Shown here: positions 10,880 to 22,304 of the stretch, piece after piece
Layout: each line of letters opens with the position of its first letter
How positions within the stretch are numbered: position 1 is the stretch's first letter
DNA from: Mesorhabditis belari
Taxonomy: Eukaryota > Nematoda > Chromadorea > Rhabditida > Rhabditidae
Assembly: GCA_958450365.1 (NCBI GenBank)
Contig: CAUEEP010000903.1
Location: 1 to 64,000, forward strand
Length of the DNA stretch: 64,000 nucleotides
Reading direction: 5' to 3'
Notes under the pieces: generated by a model
Seen by the model: only the letters and a program-made list of their open reading frames with translations
Database searches by the model: none
What the model was told of the DNA's origin: nothing
Program-made: the position numbers and the translations under genes

Positions 10880-11200
10880 TTCAGTCGAGTGGATTTCATT
10901 GATTGGCATCAGGGATACCCGGATTCGAACACCCACGCTAGGGTGAGATTTTCAACGTGAAATCATCAATACTTATTCCAGTTTCCAATGCATAATTGAT
11001 CCCAAAATATTTCGATCAATCTTAGGCAACTTCTTTGCGTAAAATAACGCAAAGTGTTTTATCAAAGGATTTCCATCAGAAATGAACACATTTCAGCTTT
11101 GGAGCGGTGATGGGAAATGGGCGGCATATTCTCCTACCACTCCGCAGAGCCATTGGATCTGCAAAAGGAGCGAAAGGAGCAAATTATTTTCCAGCCAACC
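10880..11200 (+). pseudogene. Truncated lectin copy (last two exons)
   Basis: Partial exon with VDFIDWHQGYPDSNTH (ending at a GTGAGA donor at about 10940) and a last exon from 11096 (GDGKWAAYSP ... HWICK). Upstream exons are missing and the last exon does not stop; it runs on into foreign sequence, next to a mariner transposase remnant. Confidence 0.65.
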
Positions 11201-11219
11201 TAATAAAAGGAAGAACCTA

Positions 11220-11460
11220 TCAGATAGACCCCTTAAGCCACTCCCAAACCTGATATTCATCGAAAGAAAGTAATGCTCTGTTGCTCGTGGAACTGCAAAG
11301 GCTTGGTGCACTATGAGTTAGCTAATCCAGGAGAAAACATTGATACGGATCTCTATTCAAAAGAATTGGCCAGAGTTAACGATGCTTTAAAGAAATTGGG
11401 GGTCAATCCATCAAAGATTCGATTTTTGCACCAAACAGCAAACAGCAAAATTGCATAGAA
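11220..11460 (+). pseudogene. mariner transposase fragment (C-terminal half)
   Basis: Frame pieces TPKPDIHRKKVMLC, then NPGENIDTDLYSKEL and KIRFLHQ, match the order of conserved motifs in mariner transposases (KPxxHxKKVMLCIWWD, LxPGxTxxxxLYxxQL, HHDNARPH). A frame change separates the first and second pieces, and the sequence is lost after HQ. Inserted at the end of the truncated lectin copy. Confidence 0.75.
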
Positions 11461-11689
11461 AATTTCTAGATTCTAGTTTCTAGATTTGCATAGAAAATTG
11501 CTTCATGCTAAAAATAAATAGAAATATCATTGAAATTTTAAGGAAACGAAAATCTTGAAAATGAAGCTACCTCCAAAACCACAGAATGGAGCGGCTTTGT
11601 CGATAATTTTCTGTCGGTTTGCAGTTTAAGTTCAGATGTTTGATTCAAGACGGTTACCACAGTTTTCTTCCACAGTTTTTTCCTCAATT

Positions 11690-12190
11690 CAAAGCAGTAG
11701 ACAAATCAGAGACGAGTGGGAGACGAAAATTCAATTCTCGCGAGAATTACCAAGTTTTCAATCTCAGAGATGCGTGGAATTATAGAAAAAGGCATTCCGC
11801 AATTGTGGAAATGGTTTTGCTAACGATATGGGAAAAATTTCAGGATATCATCCTCATTTCGTTGTTAGGATTTGTCTTGATGGGTAAGTCGAAATTGAAA
11901 TATTAAAGCAAAACAAATTTAAGGCACCTATTCCTTTTTGATGTACTTTTTCTGGGAAGTTGGGTGGTGTTTGCTGAAAAAACCGATTGGTATTCAGCAC
12001 AACTTTGTCGAGAATTTTCTGACAGTACTGGAGAATGCGACAGCTGTGGTAAGGCTTCGGCAGAGAAAATCCAATTTCTGACATCTTCAAACAAAAAAAG
12101 CTTGGAAACATTTCTAGAAATTGACTCTGTCCAGTCATAGGAGAATTCAATTTTCGTCTCCCACTCGTCTCTGATTTGTCTACTGCTTTG
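11690..12190. mobile_element. 500-bp element with ~50-bp terminal inverted repeats
   Basis: The sequence CAAAGCAGTAGACAAATCAG… at 11690 is repeated as its reverse complement at 12141-12190, nearly perfect over ~50 bp. Inside, after TTTCAG at 11845, a frame with hydrophobic sequence (IILISLLGFVLMG) can splice (GTAAGT) to a second open exon (YSFLMYFFWEVGW). This could be a captured gene piece or chance. Superfamily not assigned. Confidence 0.65.
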
Positions 12191-12371
12191 TTATATAAAA
12201 AGTTCTCCCAAAAACCCAGAATTCCGCCTGAAGCTGCAAGGATTTCGCTCGCTCGTCGCTCTTGAATAGACTATTAGATATGGAATATGGAATACAATCA
12301 AAATGGATTTCATTCGAAATTCCCCATTCATTTGCCTCGTGATGTTCTCGGCCACGTTTGCGGAGAATTAC
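12190..12371. pseudogene. Coiled-coil exon (-) next to signal-peptide exon (+)
   Basis: Minus strand 12262-12195: SDERAKSLQLQAEFWVFG, same exon as in 15046-15221 (+). Plus strand 12303-12371: MDFIRNSPFICLVMFSATFA, a good signal peptide ending at a GTGTAG donor. The same back-to-back pair recurs at 51422-51560 (inverted) and 59770-59925. No complete gene can be built from them here. Confidence 0.5.
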
Positions 12372-12689
12372 GTGTAGCGAATTTCTCTTTGATTTCTCTG
12401 AAAATCGGTTTGAGGCACGAGTAGCGAGTGAAGAGGAAGAGAATCGCTTTGAGTTTAACAAAGATCTCTTTTCAATCAAAGGAGTCCCTATTAGTCCAAA
12501 TTAAATAGAATAACGGCATAGATCGAAGGCTCGGCTTTCCGTGGTTGGATCAAAGATATCATGGAGGTCAGAAAAGATAGAAACCCGTGTGGGCCTGAAT
12601 GAAAACTTTATTATTGTGGGTAGTTATTAAATGATCGTAATGGAATTATGATCGAGGATCGTAATTATGATCATTTAATGATCGTAATG

Positions 12690-13595
12690 GCCCCAAAGCC
12701 CCAAAGCTGAAATGTGTTCATTTCTGATGGAAATACTTAGATAAAACACTTTGCGTTATTCTACACAAAGAAATCTCCTAAGATTGATCCAGATATTTTA
12801 GGATTAACTATGCATTGGAAATTACGATAAATATTGATGATTGAAAATCTCACAAAACCGTGGGTGTTCGAATCCGGCTCTCCAACGTCCCAATTCGTGA
12901 AATCCGCCGAACTTCCATCCATCCATTAAAAAGCATTTCTTTTGTTCGGATTTCTCTGAATAAAGAAATTTTTATGTTTTACTGTTGATATTTCATCCAA
13001 TTTTTTTTCCATTTCAACTCAAACTATTTAAAACATTTTAAAACTATTCTAGTCTTTCAATTCAAACTATGATTTCTATCCGACTTTCCTTTCTAATTAT
13101 TGAAATCATTCTGGTTTCCCAATCGAAACCATTATTTCTATCAAAGAACTATCAGTCACACGAATCTTTTTTTACAAAGACCGTTCCGAAAATGGCTCAA
13201 AAAATCTCAAAAAAGAATCAAGTGTAACATTATGCCTTTCAATAAGAAAAATTCAACCTTTAGTCCGATCCAGAACGTTTCTTTCGAATAAACAGTTTTC
13301 GTTGAAATAAATCTTGTTTTTATCTTGGTTTATAAAGCATACATTTCTGCAAAAATCATGGGTTTTCAGAGTTGAATCATTTCGATTTCTTACCGAGTTT
13401 CCAAACAAAATCGTTCTCTTCCTGAAGGTGAATCGAGACTAAATGGCTCTTTCGACTCGCACAATATGCCTCGGCTTGAGCAAATGTCATATCTTGATCG
13501 ATAACCTGAAGATGAAGATAATTCTGGTTCACAACAGCCACCAAACCTTGCACCCAGAAGCGGTTTCTTCCAAATACGACCAGCCATCCAAATCT
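12690..13595 (-). pseudogene. Lectin pseudogene
   Basis: Minus-strand copy lacking the neck exons. The CTLD exon (13390-13590) and FWIGL exon (about 13260-13305) are recognisable. The exon before WMDGWKF-type sequence has an in-frame TAA (ATGCTTTTTAATGG), the FWIGL acceptor reads TTTCAA instead of TTTCAG, and the last exon is cut short at about 12700. Not functional as read. Confidence 0.65.
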
Positions 13596-13599
13596 TAAG

Positions 13600-14145
13600 T
13601 CTCAGTCGACAAGCTGGCTGTTAAAACCAAAGCCAACACTTGAACTAAACCCAGCAAGGTCTAGTTTTCACAGCTTGGTGGACTCTTCTTTTGGGAGTTA
13701 TGGACTGGCTAGACAGAGTCAATTTCTAAAAGTGTCTAAAGGCTTTTTTGCCTAAACATGTGAGATGTTGGACTTTCTCTGTCAAAAACCTTACCAGAAA
13801 AACCTCTCTATCGTCTTGGGTGATTCGTTTCCTGAAAATTTCCATGATATTTCTATTCCTCCCATGAAGCAAGTTTCCATGAATATCTAGAAACTATTTA
13901 AAACCTAAGGAGAAGTGTTTTATTAACTATTAGATTAGGGAAAAATAATGCGCGTTTTTTGCGTGTAACAATAGAGTGCATTCTACAAGAAATAGCAACT
14001 ATCAATCAATAAAGTATTCTCCATTTTGACTTCTTCCCATCTTCGACGCAAGTCCTTCATTTCATTTATGGAAAATTGGGGATTTTTGGATCCCTCGTCT
14101 CTATCGCCTCTGGTGATTCCATCCAATTAACGCCATTCCAAACAC
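13600..14145. other. No gene seen
   Basis: No supported exon or repeat beyond short AT-rich stretches. Confidence 0.4.
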
Positions 14146-14149
14146 TCAC

Positions 14150-14215
14150 AAATCGGCTTCGAACCTGGTCTCCAATTCGGAGACTCTTGTCGTGGTCTCG
14201 CTAGCTCCACGTCCG
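14150..14215 (-). pseudogene. Isolated coiled-coil neck exon
   Basis: Minus strand ASETTTRVSELETRFEADL followed by a GTGAGT donor, the same exon ending as other neck exons of the lectin family. No neighbouring exons found. Confidence 0.45.
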
Positions 14216-14274
14216 GTTTTGTTCGCTCACGATCGTTCGCTTTGCCTGCTGTCTAATTGGGGGACCCGTGAAAG

Positions 14275-14930
14275 TATTTGCGCTGATGGGTTGGAAAATA
14301 GACATAGTTCGGCCCTTAGGACCGTACAAATCTCTCATTAGGCCTTTCAGACAGTTCAGAAAAGTCCACGGTTACACTCAGGCCCTTCTGGCCTTCAAAA
14401 ATTTTCATTCCAGTCCTTCGGGTCTTTCAGAAAATTCATTCCAGCCCTTCGGGCCGTCAAAACAGTGGTTCAGGTCTTACACACATCGGTGCAATTTGCG
14501 TTTTTTGATGAATTTTGATGAAAGATGTGTCATTCTACACAGAAAAATGTACTCATTTCAAAACAGGAAAAATTTCCAAATTCTCCTGACAGCTTTTTTG
14601 AAAAATCATTTTTTAGTGGAAAAAGCGTCATTTATAACGGAGAACCCCGGGAACCCCTTTTTTCGAAGCTTTTAACTCGGTGACATCGCAAAATCGAAAG
14701 ATGTAAGGTGATAGATTCGATTTATTAGATTCTTATCCTCCTTTTCACACCAAGCAAGCAATTATAAAGCCTCCACAAAAACTAGTAGTATTGTGAATCT
14801 AGAAATAACTGTCTGTCTGTTTGTAATGACCTCAGAAAGCGACTTTGAAATGCTCAAAATTCCATTCTCAAACATCTATTCGGGCTCGTCAAAACAGTTA
14901 TTCCTGCCCTTTGGGCCGTCAAAAAATCAA
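14275..14930. repeat. Dispersed GGCCCTTCGGGCC-type repeat units
   Basis: Eight or so copies of a CCCTTCGGGCCGTCAAAACAG-like unit, interspersed with TTCAG, between 14310 and 14480 and again at 14880-14925. Many units are self-complementary. No gene seen in 14480-14880. Confidence 0.6.
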
Positions 14931-15221
14931 AGACAAATCGACGAGTTGAGGGACGAGAAGAGCGACCTTCAAGAAGAATTGTCAGTTTCCTCATGTCAAT
15001 TCTCAATTGATGTTCAACACGTTTATCTAATAGTTTATTCAGGAGCGACGAGAGAGCAAAATACTTGCAGCTTCAGACGGAATTCTGGGTTTTTGGGAAA
15101 ACTTTTTATGAGATTTTGAACAAAGAGTTCAGAAATAAAGAAAAAGATAATGTGCAGTTGTGTGTTTTCAGAAGATTGAATAAAATGGGATTTATTGATT
15201 TTTGTCCACAGAAAAGAATAT
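14929..15221 (+). CDS. Convergent coiled-coil protein, last two exons
   Basis: Exon at about 14929-14988 (QRQIDELRDEKSDLQEEL, GTCAGT donor) and exon from 15043 (SDERAKYLQLQTEFWVFG … ending at TAA 15219-15221) join in phase 2/1. The encoded part is a coiled coil plus a basic tail. It stops 11 bases before the stop of the lectin gene on the other strand, so the two genes overlap in their 3' UTRs. The first exon is not found here; the signal-peptide exons at 12303 and 59857 are candidates for the ancestral start. Function unknown. Confidence 0.4.
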
Positions 15222-15231
15222 AAGGAATTTA

Positions 15232-17023
15232 TCAGAATGGAGAGCGCCTTTTGCAGATAAGACCCCACTGATAACGACGAGCATACACGGCCTTTTTTGG
15301 GTGTGTTTTTTCTGTGAGCAGCCATTTCCCATCGCCGCTCCCAAGCTGAAATGAGTTCATTTCTGATCGAAATCCTTTGATATAACACTTTGCCTTATTT
15401 CACAAAAAGAAATCTCCTAAGATTGATCCAAATATTTTTGAATCAAATTATGCATTGGAAATTGGAATAAATATTGATTATTTCACGTTGAAAATCTCAC
15501 ATAAGTGTGGGTGCTCGAACCCGGCCGTCCTTCATTCCAATTCGTGAAATCCACCGAACTTCCATCCGTCCATTCAAAAGGTTGTCTTCTCCTCGGAATT
15601 TTCTGAATAAAGAAATTCTTATGTTTAGACATTGATATTTCGATCGGGTTTTCCTTTTTTCTTCTTGAAATTTTTCTAGTTACCCAATTGAAACCCTTAT
15701 TTCAATCAAAGAACTACTAGCCAAACGAATCATTTTTTCACAAAAAGCCTTCCGGAAATGGCTGAAAGAATCATTAGTTTCTATATATTTATTTATGTCT
15801 TTCAATAAGAAAAATTGAACCTTCAGTCCGATCCAGAACCCCCACATCGAATTAACATCTTTCGCTGAAATAAATATCGGTTGTTTTTGGTTTATAAAGC
15901 ATAAATTTCTACGAAAATCATGAATCTTCAGAATTGAATCATTTCGATTTCTTACCGAGTCCCCAAACAAAATCGTTCTCTTCCTGACTGTGAATTGAGA
16001 CTAATTGGCTCTTTCGATTCGCACAATATGCCTCGACTTCGTCGAATGTCATTCTTTGATCGAAAGCCTTGAGATGAAGATAATCCTGGTTCACAACATC
16101 CACCAAACCTTGTACCAAGAAGCGGTTTTTGCCAAATACGACCATCCATTCAGCTCCCAGATCCAGGTCATCGTTCGATTTCTGAATTTCTTCGAAAAAT
16201 TTGCTCCAGATTTTTTAGATCAAGACTCAATCCTTTTCCTTAAAAAACAAATCTGCCCGCAACTTCACAACTTCGGTCGTTTTGTTTTCTCTTTTAAATT
16301 GTTAAGAGGGGAGTTGATTGGATTGAGTGGAATGGGTGTTTTGGGAATGAAGAAACTGTTTTCTCAAGTCTCAGTAGACAAGAGATACCAAATAAACTCA
16401 CATCTGGGTTTCGAGGTCAGAGTTCTCGCTCTGCAACGCGTTGATTTTCCCTTCGAGCTCTCCAATCTTGGCCTTTCCGTCTCTCACTTCCGTATTTTGA
16501 GTTCTTCTGAAAAAAGTTCGGATTTTTACTATATAATGAGCTTGTCACAAAAAACGTTACAAAATTAGTACAATTGTGCCTCGAGATCGTCGTTCTTCCT
16601 TTTCGTCTCGGCGAGTTCGCTGATTTTTCCTCGGGCCTCGACGAGTTCTTGTTGGGTTTCATTCCTGAAAAGTCTTGTCATTGAGACACTCAAGCCTTGT
16701 TTATTCTATCAATTTCGCTTTCCTCTCAAAAAACTCACCAATTTCTTTGACAAGATCTCAAACGGACGGTATCCGGACAATCCTCTGTACTGCTGAAATC
16801 TAAGATCATCGAAAAACCCCTTTCTAACCAACTTCAAAGTACGACGATCACCAGACAGATTTTCATCTCGATCTATCGGAGATCTGAATGGTTAACTACA
16901 TAGCTATTTGAAGGGAAAAGAATACGTGGATGGATCCACATGATCGGCTTGTTGAATGGATGAAGAAATTTGATGGAAAAGGAGGGGAATCGTGATGAAT
17001 AGACCGACGGCCATCACACCCAT
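15232..17023 (-). CDS. C-type lectin-domain protein, near-intact inverted copy
   Basis: Exons, 5' to 3': 17023-16926, 16792-16739, 16664-16572, 16506-16402, 16302-16249, 16181-16109, 16067-15956, 15864-15821, 15602-15501, 15345-15232; total 849 nt, 282 aa if all are used. Start MGVMAVGLFITIPLLFHQ, neck coiled coil, then CTLD with GWSYLAKTASWYK, TFDEVEAYC, FWIGLK, NWNEGRPG and LICK. Compared with 4162-6141, exons 3 and 4 are fused by a deletion. The one visible defect is the acceptor of the fifth exon, which reads CTCTTAA where other copies have CTCTAGA; without that exon (54 nt, multiple of 3) the frame would still be kept. It may therefore be functional. Same missing disulfides as the intact copy. 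Confidence 0.6.
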
Positions 17024-17359
17024 TCTGCTGAATTGGTTGATTAGTTTTGAATTCGGGGAAATGAGAAGAACGAATGGAAGGACGCTCCGATGCACAATTG
17101 TTTTTTACGGAAAAAAGCTTTTGAGAGCTCTGAAATTGTTTAGGAAAGCAATTGATTCATTAAGCCGTTGAAAGAATCACTTCGAATAGAACTTCGGGAA
17201 AAAGAAAGCCGTCAGTTCGGGTGAAATTGGGGAGTGAGAAAACGCGGAGTTATCAGGAGACTACTTTCGGGGAAGGTCAACTGAACCGACCGTTCCCATC
17301 AAATCGCCACAATTGCTCCACAATTGCTCCTCCTCATCTATCTCCCCCCGGCGTATACC

Positions 17360-18003
17360 ATTTTTTCCTAGAGCCTTTTTGACTTCTCCATCTTCAAAAT
17401 TCATAGCTACTCGAGGTGTCATCATTGTTGATTGTTGTTTTGGTTGTTCTATGTTTTTTAAGTTGTTTTGTGTTAAAGCAGAGCATTGTTGTAAAAAGCA
17501 TAGCTAAACAAAACTTCTCTAAAACGGAGACTGCTCAAGGCTTTGAAGCTTAGAAAAGGGAAAAGACAATCCGCTACCAGCTTCGAACCTGAGAGCCCCC
17601 GCTTTGCCTCCTGGAACCAGCATCATGATCAGAAAGTTTATCAAAATTTATGGAGGGCACTGAGACTGAGAAGCAATGCGTGAGAAATTTAGAGAGATTT
17701 AGAACTTGAGTGATGTTGCTTCGGATGATGAGTAGTTTTCTCAAATCAAATTTCTCAAATCGACCTCGATACAAAGAAAGAAGATCACAAAAATCTTGGC
17801 ACATCGAGGCATCAGGATGATGAGGTTGGTTGTAGAATCTCTAGAATCTTCCTTTCCCTCCTCGATGTCTTCAGAGCATCTCTTCTTTTTCCAAATCTGC
17901 AGAAATGCCCGAAACGACTGAAGAATTTCCTGAAAAGAGTGTCAAACGCATAGAAGAGCCGGTCATCTCGAGGAAGAAAATCGCCCAACTCGAAGCCGAT
18001 TTG
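17360..18003 (+). pseudogene. Divergent coiled-coil membrane gene, broken copy
   Basis: Mirror of the gene at 3180-3777. The N-terminus (TSPSSKFIATRGVII) runs into a frameshift in the hydrophobic segment (reads DCCFGCS instead of a VVLVVLS-like run). The middle exon has stops. The last exon (17906-18001, MPETTEEFPEK … KKIAQLEADL) is still open. Confidence 0.55.
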
Positions 18004-18289
18004 TGGATTTTTCACCAAATCTTTGCTTCTATGAAAAAAGTCTTTAATTTAATTTTGAATTTTCTCGAAGAACAAGTGAAAATTAAAGGAAAAGGCTACT
18101 AAATAAGCAGAATTGATGAGAAAATCAAAGAAGAAATTTGTTGCCAAGCAAAATGCAGGTATCTTACCAAATAAAGAGAAAAGAGGAGAATGGGCATTCC
18201 TTTAGTCATCATTCGTCAACCAACAACAATCAATATTCATTTCAGCGAAAACTGAAAACGAAAATTGAAAACGAAAAATGAAAACGAAA

Positions 18290-18620
18290 ACTTCTTGGCC
18301 AATTTATATTCCAGATCGGTTGGATTGAAAAAGTGATACCCGACGGTCTTCTTTTGCATAACTATCGGTCCTTTGAACGTAAATTGAGCCAAAAGTAAAA
18401 GTGCTTATTGTTTGTGGATCCTCGTCGTCTTTTTTCTTTCTCGAAATCTTTTGACTTTTGACATGTAGTTGTAGGAATGTCCTCCGAAGAGGAAAACGCT
18501 GTCGACGAGGAAATGATTGCATCCAGCCGTCGCTTCTTTTGGAATCGAGACCAACCTCAGAAACGGTTCATCGCTTCGGTATAGGTTGGATGCAACTCTC
18601 CACAGCCAAATATCCTAATG
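18290..18620 (-). pseudogene. Kelch-repeat gene fragment
   Basis: Minus strand frame LWRVASNLYRSDE … KEATAGCNHFLVDSVFLFGGHSYNYM has the hydrophobic-GG pattern and preceding H of a kelch blade. A following piece reads TVGYHFFNPTDLEY. Stops and frame changes separate them. No BTB domain nearby. Confidence 0.4.
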
Positions 18621-18829
18621 GATCTGAAATCTGAAATGTGCCTTTCAAGTCTGAGGGAGATCTTCTGATAAGACTTTTAGAGTTTCTGGTAATCACGACT
18701 CATCACCAGAAGACACGGAATGAAGAACGAATCCTTCTGGACTCTCTGATCACTTTTTATCAAAACACGGAATTCTTTTTCTTCACATCCATTTCCTCTC
18801 ACTTTATTGTACATAACAAAATCATTTAA

Positions 18830-19116
18830 AAGAAGTTGTCCGAAGCTCTAGGTGGAGTTGTTTGTAACGATGAGGTTTCTACCGATTCTGCTACTGGTTT
18901 GGTTTCAATGAACTCTGTAACTAAAACACGACACGACATTTGACTAGCTATTGAGTCAGTCAGATAATACATGAGAGCTCCTGCAGTTGCATAGACCCGG
19001 AAGATATACGTATCTTTATTTACAGTAATACAATAAGATGAATAGATTAGAAATGAGTGTAAGGGGAAGGGGGGACTCCAAATGAGAGTCTCATTTGTCC
19101 TCCTAGGCAGTCCCAA
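18830..19116 (-). other. Open frame of unknown gene (SIASQ fragment, second copy)
   Basis: Minus strand frame with IFRVYATAGALMYYLTDSIA and RVLVTEFIETKPV, paralogous to 2000-2308. 91% of the frame N-terminal to YATAG looks non-coding. No known domain. 19120-19480 shows no gene. Confidence 0.35.
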
Positions 19117-19479
19117 GGACCGCCCCTACTCGGGAATAAAAGGGCTAAGCACAGGGGAGGACACATTTGCATAATAGACAAATCATTCAATAATAACAAT
19201 AGTAACTAAAATATCAGTTTGGCTCGGAGCTGACAGTAGATAGTTTCAGTCATTAGACCGGCACCCTCTATGAGAAAGGTCCTACCAGTCCAATATAGAC
19301 TATTTTAGATGAGCCTCGTCATTTCGAGTCAAGAAATGGGTGAATGGTTTCTTTTCCTTTGTTTCGGCATGAAAAAGACCACAAAGCAGTGGATATTCAA
19401 TTTGAGTAAGATTACAAAGATGATGCATAGACTTTTCATTTAATTCTCCAGAATATTGCTACATTTAAAGTAACCCTCC

Positions 19480-19745
19480 CATCGGCTAAAGTTTCTCTGC
19501 CGGAATAGTGAATTCGATCATTTTGAACCTCCAATCGTCTTTTGTGCTTTCGATGGCCATTCTTTTCAATCGAAACCAAACGGGCAAAATGAATGAACCA
19601 CTTAGCTTATGCAGATTTTTGTGCTTTTCTATGAACTTTGAAATTGAATCTCCAGCAAAAAATAATGATACTTTAAATTTTTCCATCATAAATTTATTCG
19701 ACCATACAATATATCACAGTTACTTTATAGTGAACGAACATTGGC
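19480..19745 (+). repeat. Segment duplicated at 49790-50540
   Basis: Two blocks (GAATAGTGAATTCGATCATTTTGAAC and TAAATTTATTCGAxxATACAA, through TTTATAGTGAACGAAC) occur here within 260 bp and at 49808-49870 plus 50495-50545. The second locus holds the predicted secreted-peptide gene between the blocks; this one does not. Confidence 0.55.
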
Positions 19746-19800
19746 TGAAAAAATCATTACTTTCCATATACATGGCTGAAAGAATCATTACTTTCCACAT

Positions 19801-20446
19801 ACGGAGAGCTCGAAGGGAAAATCAACGCGTTGCAGAGCGAGAACTCTGACCTCGGAACCCAAATGTGAGTTTGTTTGGTATCCCTTGCCGACTGCGACTT
19901 GAGAAAACAGTTTTTCCATTCCCATTCCACTCAATCCAATCAATTTCGCTCTAGACAATTTGAAAGGGAAAACAAAACGGCGGAAATTGTGAAGTTGAGG
20001 GCAGATTTGTGAGTTTTTTTTAAGGAAAAGCATTCAGTATTTGTCTAAAGAATCTGGAGTAATGTTTTTCGAAGAAATTCAGAAATCGAACGATGACTTT
20101 CTTGGAACTGGATGGATGGTCGTATTTGGCAAAAACCTCTTCTTGGTACAAGGTTTGGTGGATGTTGTGAACCAGGATTATCTGCATCTCAAGGCGTTCG
20201 ATCAAGAAATGTCATTCGATGAAGCCGAGGCATATTGTGCGAGTCGAAAGGGCCATTTAGTCACAATTCACAGTCAAGAAGAGCACGCTTTTGTCTGGAA
20301 ACTCGGTAAGAAATCGAAATGATTCAATTCTGAAAATTCATGATTTTCGTAGAAATTTATGCTTTATAAACAAAAACAATCGATATTTATTTCAGCGAAA
20401 AATGTTATTTGGAAATTTGTGTTCTGGATCGGACTGAAGGTTGAAT
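19801..20446 (+). pseudogene. Truncated lectin copy
   Basis: Neck exons (GELEGKINALQSENSDLG at 19803; FERENKTAEIVKLRADL at 19957-20011), CTLD exon (ending GWSYLAKTSSWYK-like, then TFDEAEAYC type sequence here SFDEAEAYC, to 20306) and the exon with KFVFWIGLK (20397-20440). The signal segment and the last two exons are absent; the copy breaks off at 20.45 kb where MULE sequence begins. Confidence 0.7.
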
Positions 20447-20574
20447 TATTCTTATTGAAAGAACTAAATAAAAAATTTGTTTCTTTGATCTTAAATAAAT
20501 GTTATAAGATTGATTAAGCCAGTTTTTACACTTTTCTGCAAAATTTTGGTATCTCAACATCTTTTTTAATTTAG

Positions 20575-22255
20575 GGATGTCGCTATCTCAGAAAGGTGGA
20601 GTGCTACTTCACGATGCAGATGGACACGAGTATCGGAAGGACAAAACAATCTGAAAAGGAGTAGCTACAGCTTATCGGTAATTTCTTTTTACTAGTTTGG
20701 TTGTATATTCGTTGAACATTATAAAGTTTTCTTTCAGTGGTACGAAAACAAACTGCCGGGGAAGGATGCATAAAGATGAAGCAACTGGAGTCCTTTCTGT
20801 CACCAACGAGCACGCTATGACCTGCCTGCCATTGAAAGAAAAAGAAGAGGTACGTTTTATTTTGTTTAACTTATTGTTTCTTGTTTATATTTTTAGATAC
20901 GTGGGATACACTCTGGCGCCAAAAACGATCGGATTGCTGGAGTTCCGACGAAGGAAATTATTAAACGACGTGTTCTCGGAGCTCGCCCACACCTATTACC
21001 TTTTCTCAATGCCAAGGGAATTCAACAAATGGCTCGTCGGCAAGTCAAAGTCGATGGTGATAGAGATTGGCCTGCTCCGGTCACTGGAACTTTTCGTGAG
21101 TTGTTGTTATTTTAGCCTCATAAATATTTACGTTTAGGGGTTTTATTCTTACGATATGATAACTGCTCAAACTACCCAGCTCCACACGCAAACGCAATTA
21201 AATTCTTTGCTACTGATTGGGGAATCGATATGTTACATCAGGTATATGAAACTCTTTAGACTTTCAACTTTAATAACAAAAGTTAAATACTTTTAGCACC
21301 CTATTTGGAGTATTGATGGCACGTTTTATGCGGCTCCCTTTGGGTTTTCTCAAATTCTAGTGATCGGGATTGAGGTTTTTTTATTATGTTAGTTTTATAG
21401 TTTTGTTTTTAGATAGAACATCTTTTCGTTCTGTGTGCATATGCATTCCTGTCAAGCAAGTTGACACAAACGTATAGCGACGTCTTTGATCTGGTCAAAC
21501 AATAGGGATTGCCACCACCAACAAAAATTAAAACAGGTTATTTTTTGTTTATTTTGCATTGAAAAACTTATAAAACATTTTTAGATATGGAGCTGGCTAT
21601 TGTCAACGGTTTTATGGCAGTCTATGGCAACACATCAACCATACATTTCTGTTGTTTTCATTTCTTCAAGGCCATCTTTCGCAAAATTAAGGTTATTAAA
21701 CTTTGGTTTTTTTAATATTTATCTATTCTTTTAGGAGAAGAAACTACAAGACATCTATTGTGATTCTAATACGTTTGTCTACGTGAAAGGATTGCTTGCA
21801 CTGACATTCATAAGACCTGTTGATGTCTTGCGATATTTTCGTGTACTACGAGATGAAGCCTTCAAACAAATTCCCTCCCTTATTAATGAATTACAAGGTT
21901 TGTTATTTATATTTGTTATAGATTTAATTTTTTAAATTAGGCTTATATTCGTACTTCGAAAAATCTTTTGTTGGATTTGTTCAAAATAGTCGCTTCATTC
22001 GACCGACACACTCCATTGAAACGTGGAACTCGTATGATACAATCTGTCGTGGCGAACAACTTGGCAACTCGTCTCAAGAATCTTACAATTCTTTACTAAA
22101 AGTTTGTGCTTTTAATGTTTAGTTAATGTTTAAAGATTTAGGCTCTTACTTCACGATGTTCTGCTCGCTATGTTGCTCAAAAACTACTAGATGTTCAAGA
22201 AGACTTCGCAAAACGTCTTCTTGCGGCTACATCTCGGCACATGACGCTACCTTAA
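20575..22255 (+). pseudogene. MULE-type transposase with FLYWCH-like finger, decaying
   Basis: About nine exons joined by short introns. The first two encode a FLYWCH-like zinc finger (KGGVLLHDADGHEYRKDK, then TNCRGRMHKDE and NEHAMTC). Following exons carry classic MULE motifs: HPIWSIDGTFYAAPFGFSQ (first Asp), DMELAIVNGF (second Asp region) and HFCCFHFFKAIFRKI, then EKSFVGFVQNSRF and a C-terminal helix block ending at TAA 22253. In-frame stops at 20652-20654 (TGA) and 21503-21505 (TAG) show decay; otherwise splice sites are intact. FLYWCH plus MULE fits nematode Mutator-like elements. Terminal repeats were not identified. Confidence 0.7.
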
Positions 22256-22304
22256 TCTTCACCTCAATCGTCGAAAGTTCTTCACGGCCACCGTGTTTAG
22301 ATAG

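Larger units (their letters stand above)
14930..19290 (-). repeat. Right arm of large inverted duplication
   Basis: Reverse-complement partner of 430-6450, with the same gene order mirrored. The segment 18290-18620 (kelch-like) has no counterpart at the matching place in the left arm. Confidence 0.75.

Noticed and set aside
11187..11203. CAGCCAACCTAA as a mariner right end
   Set aside because: Matches a mariner end, but the transposase fragment lies on the wrong side of it and no partner end is found; too short to claim.
16005..16568. 187-aa open frame on the plus strand (MALSIRTICLDF…)
   Set aside because: Antisense shadow of the lectin gene on the minus strand; the same frame recurs antisense to the other copies, and its sense strand has the CTLD motifs and splice sites.
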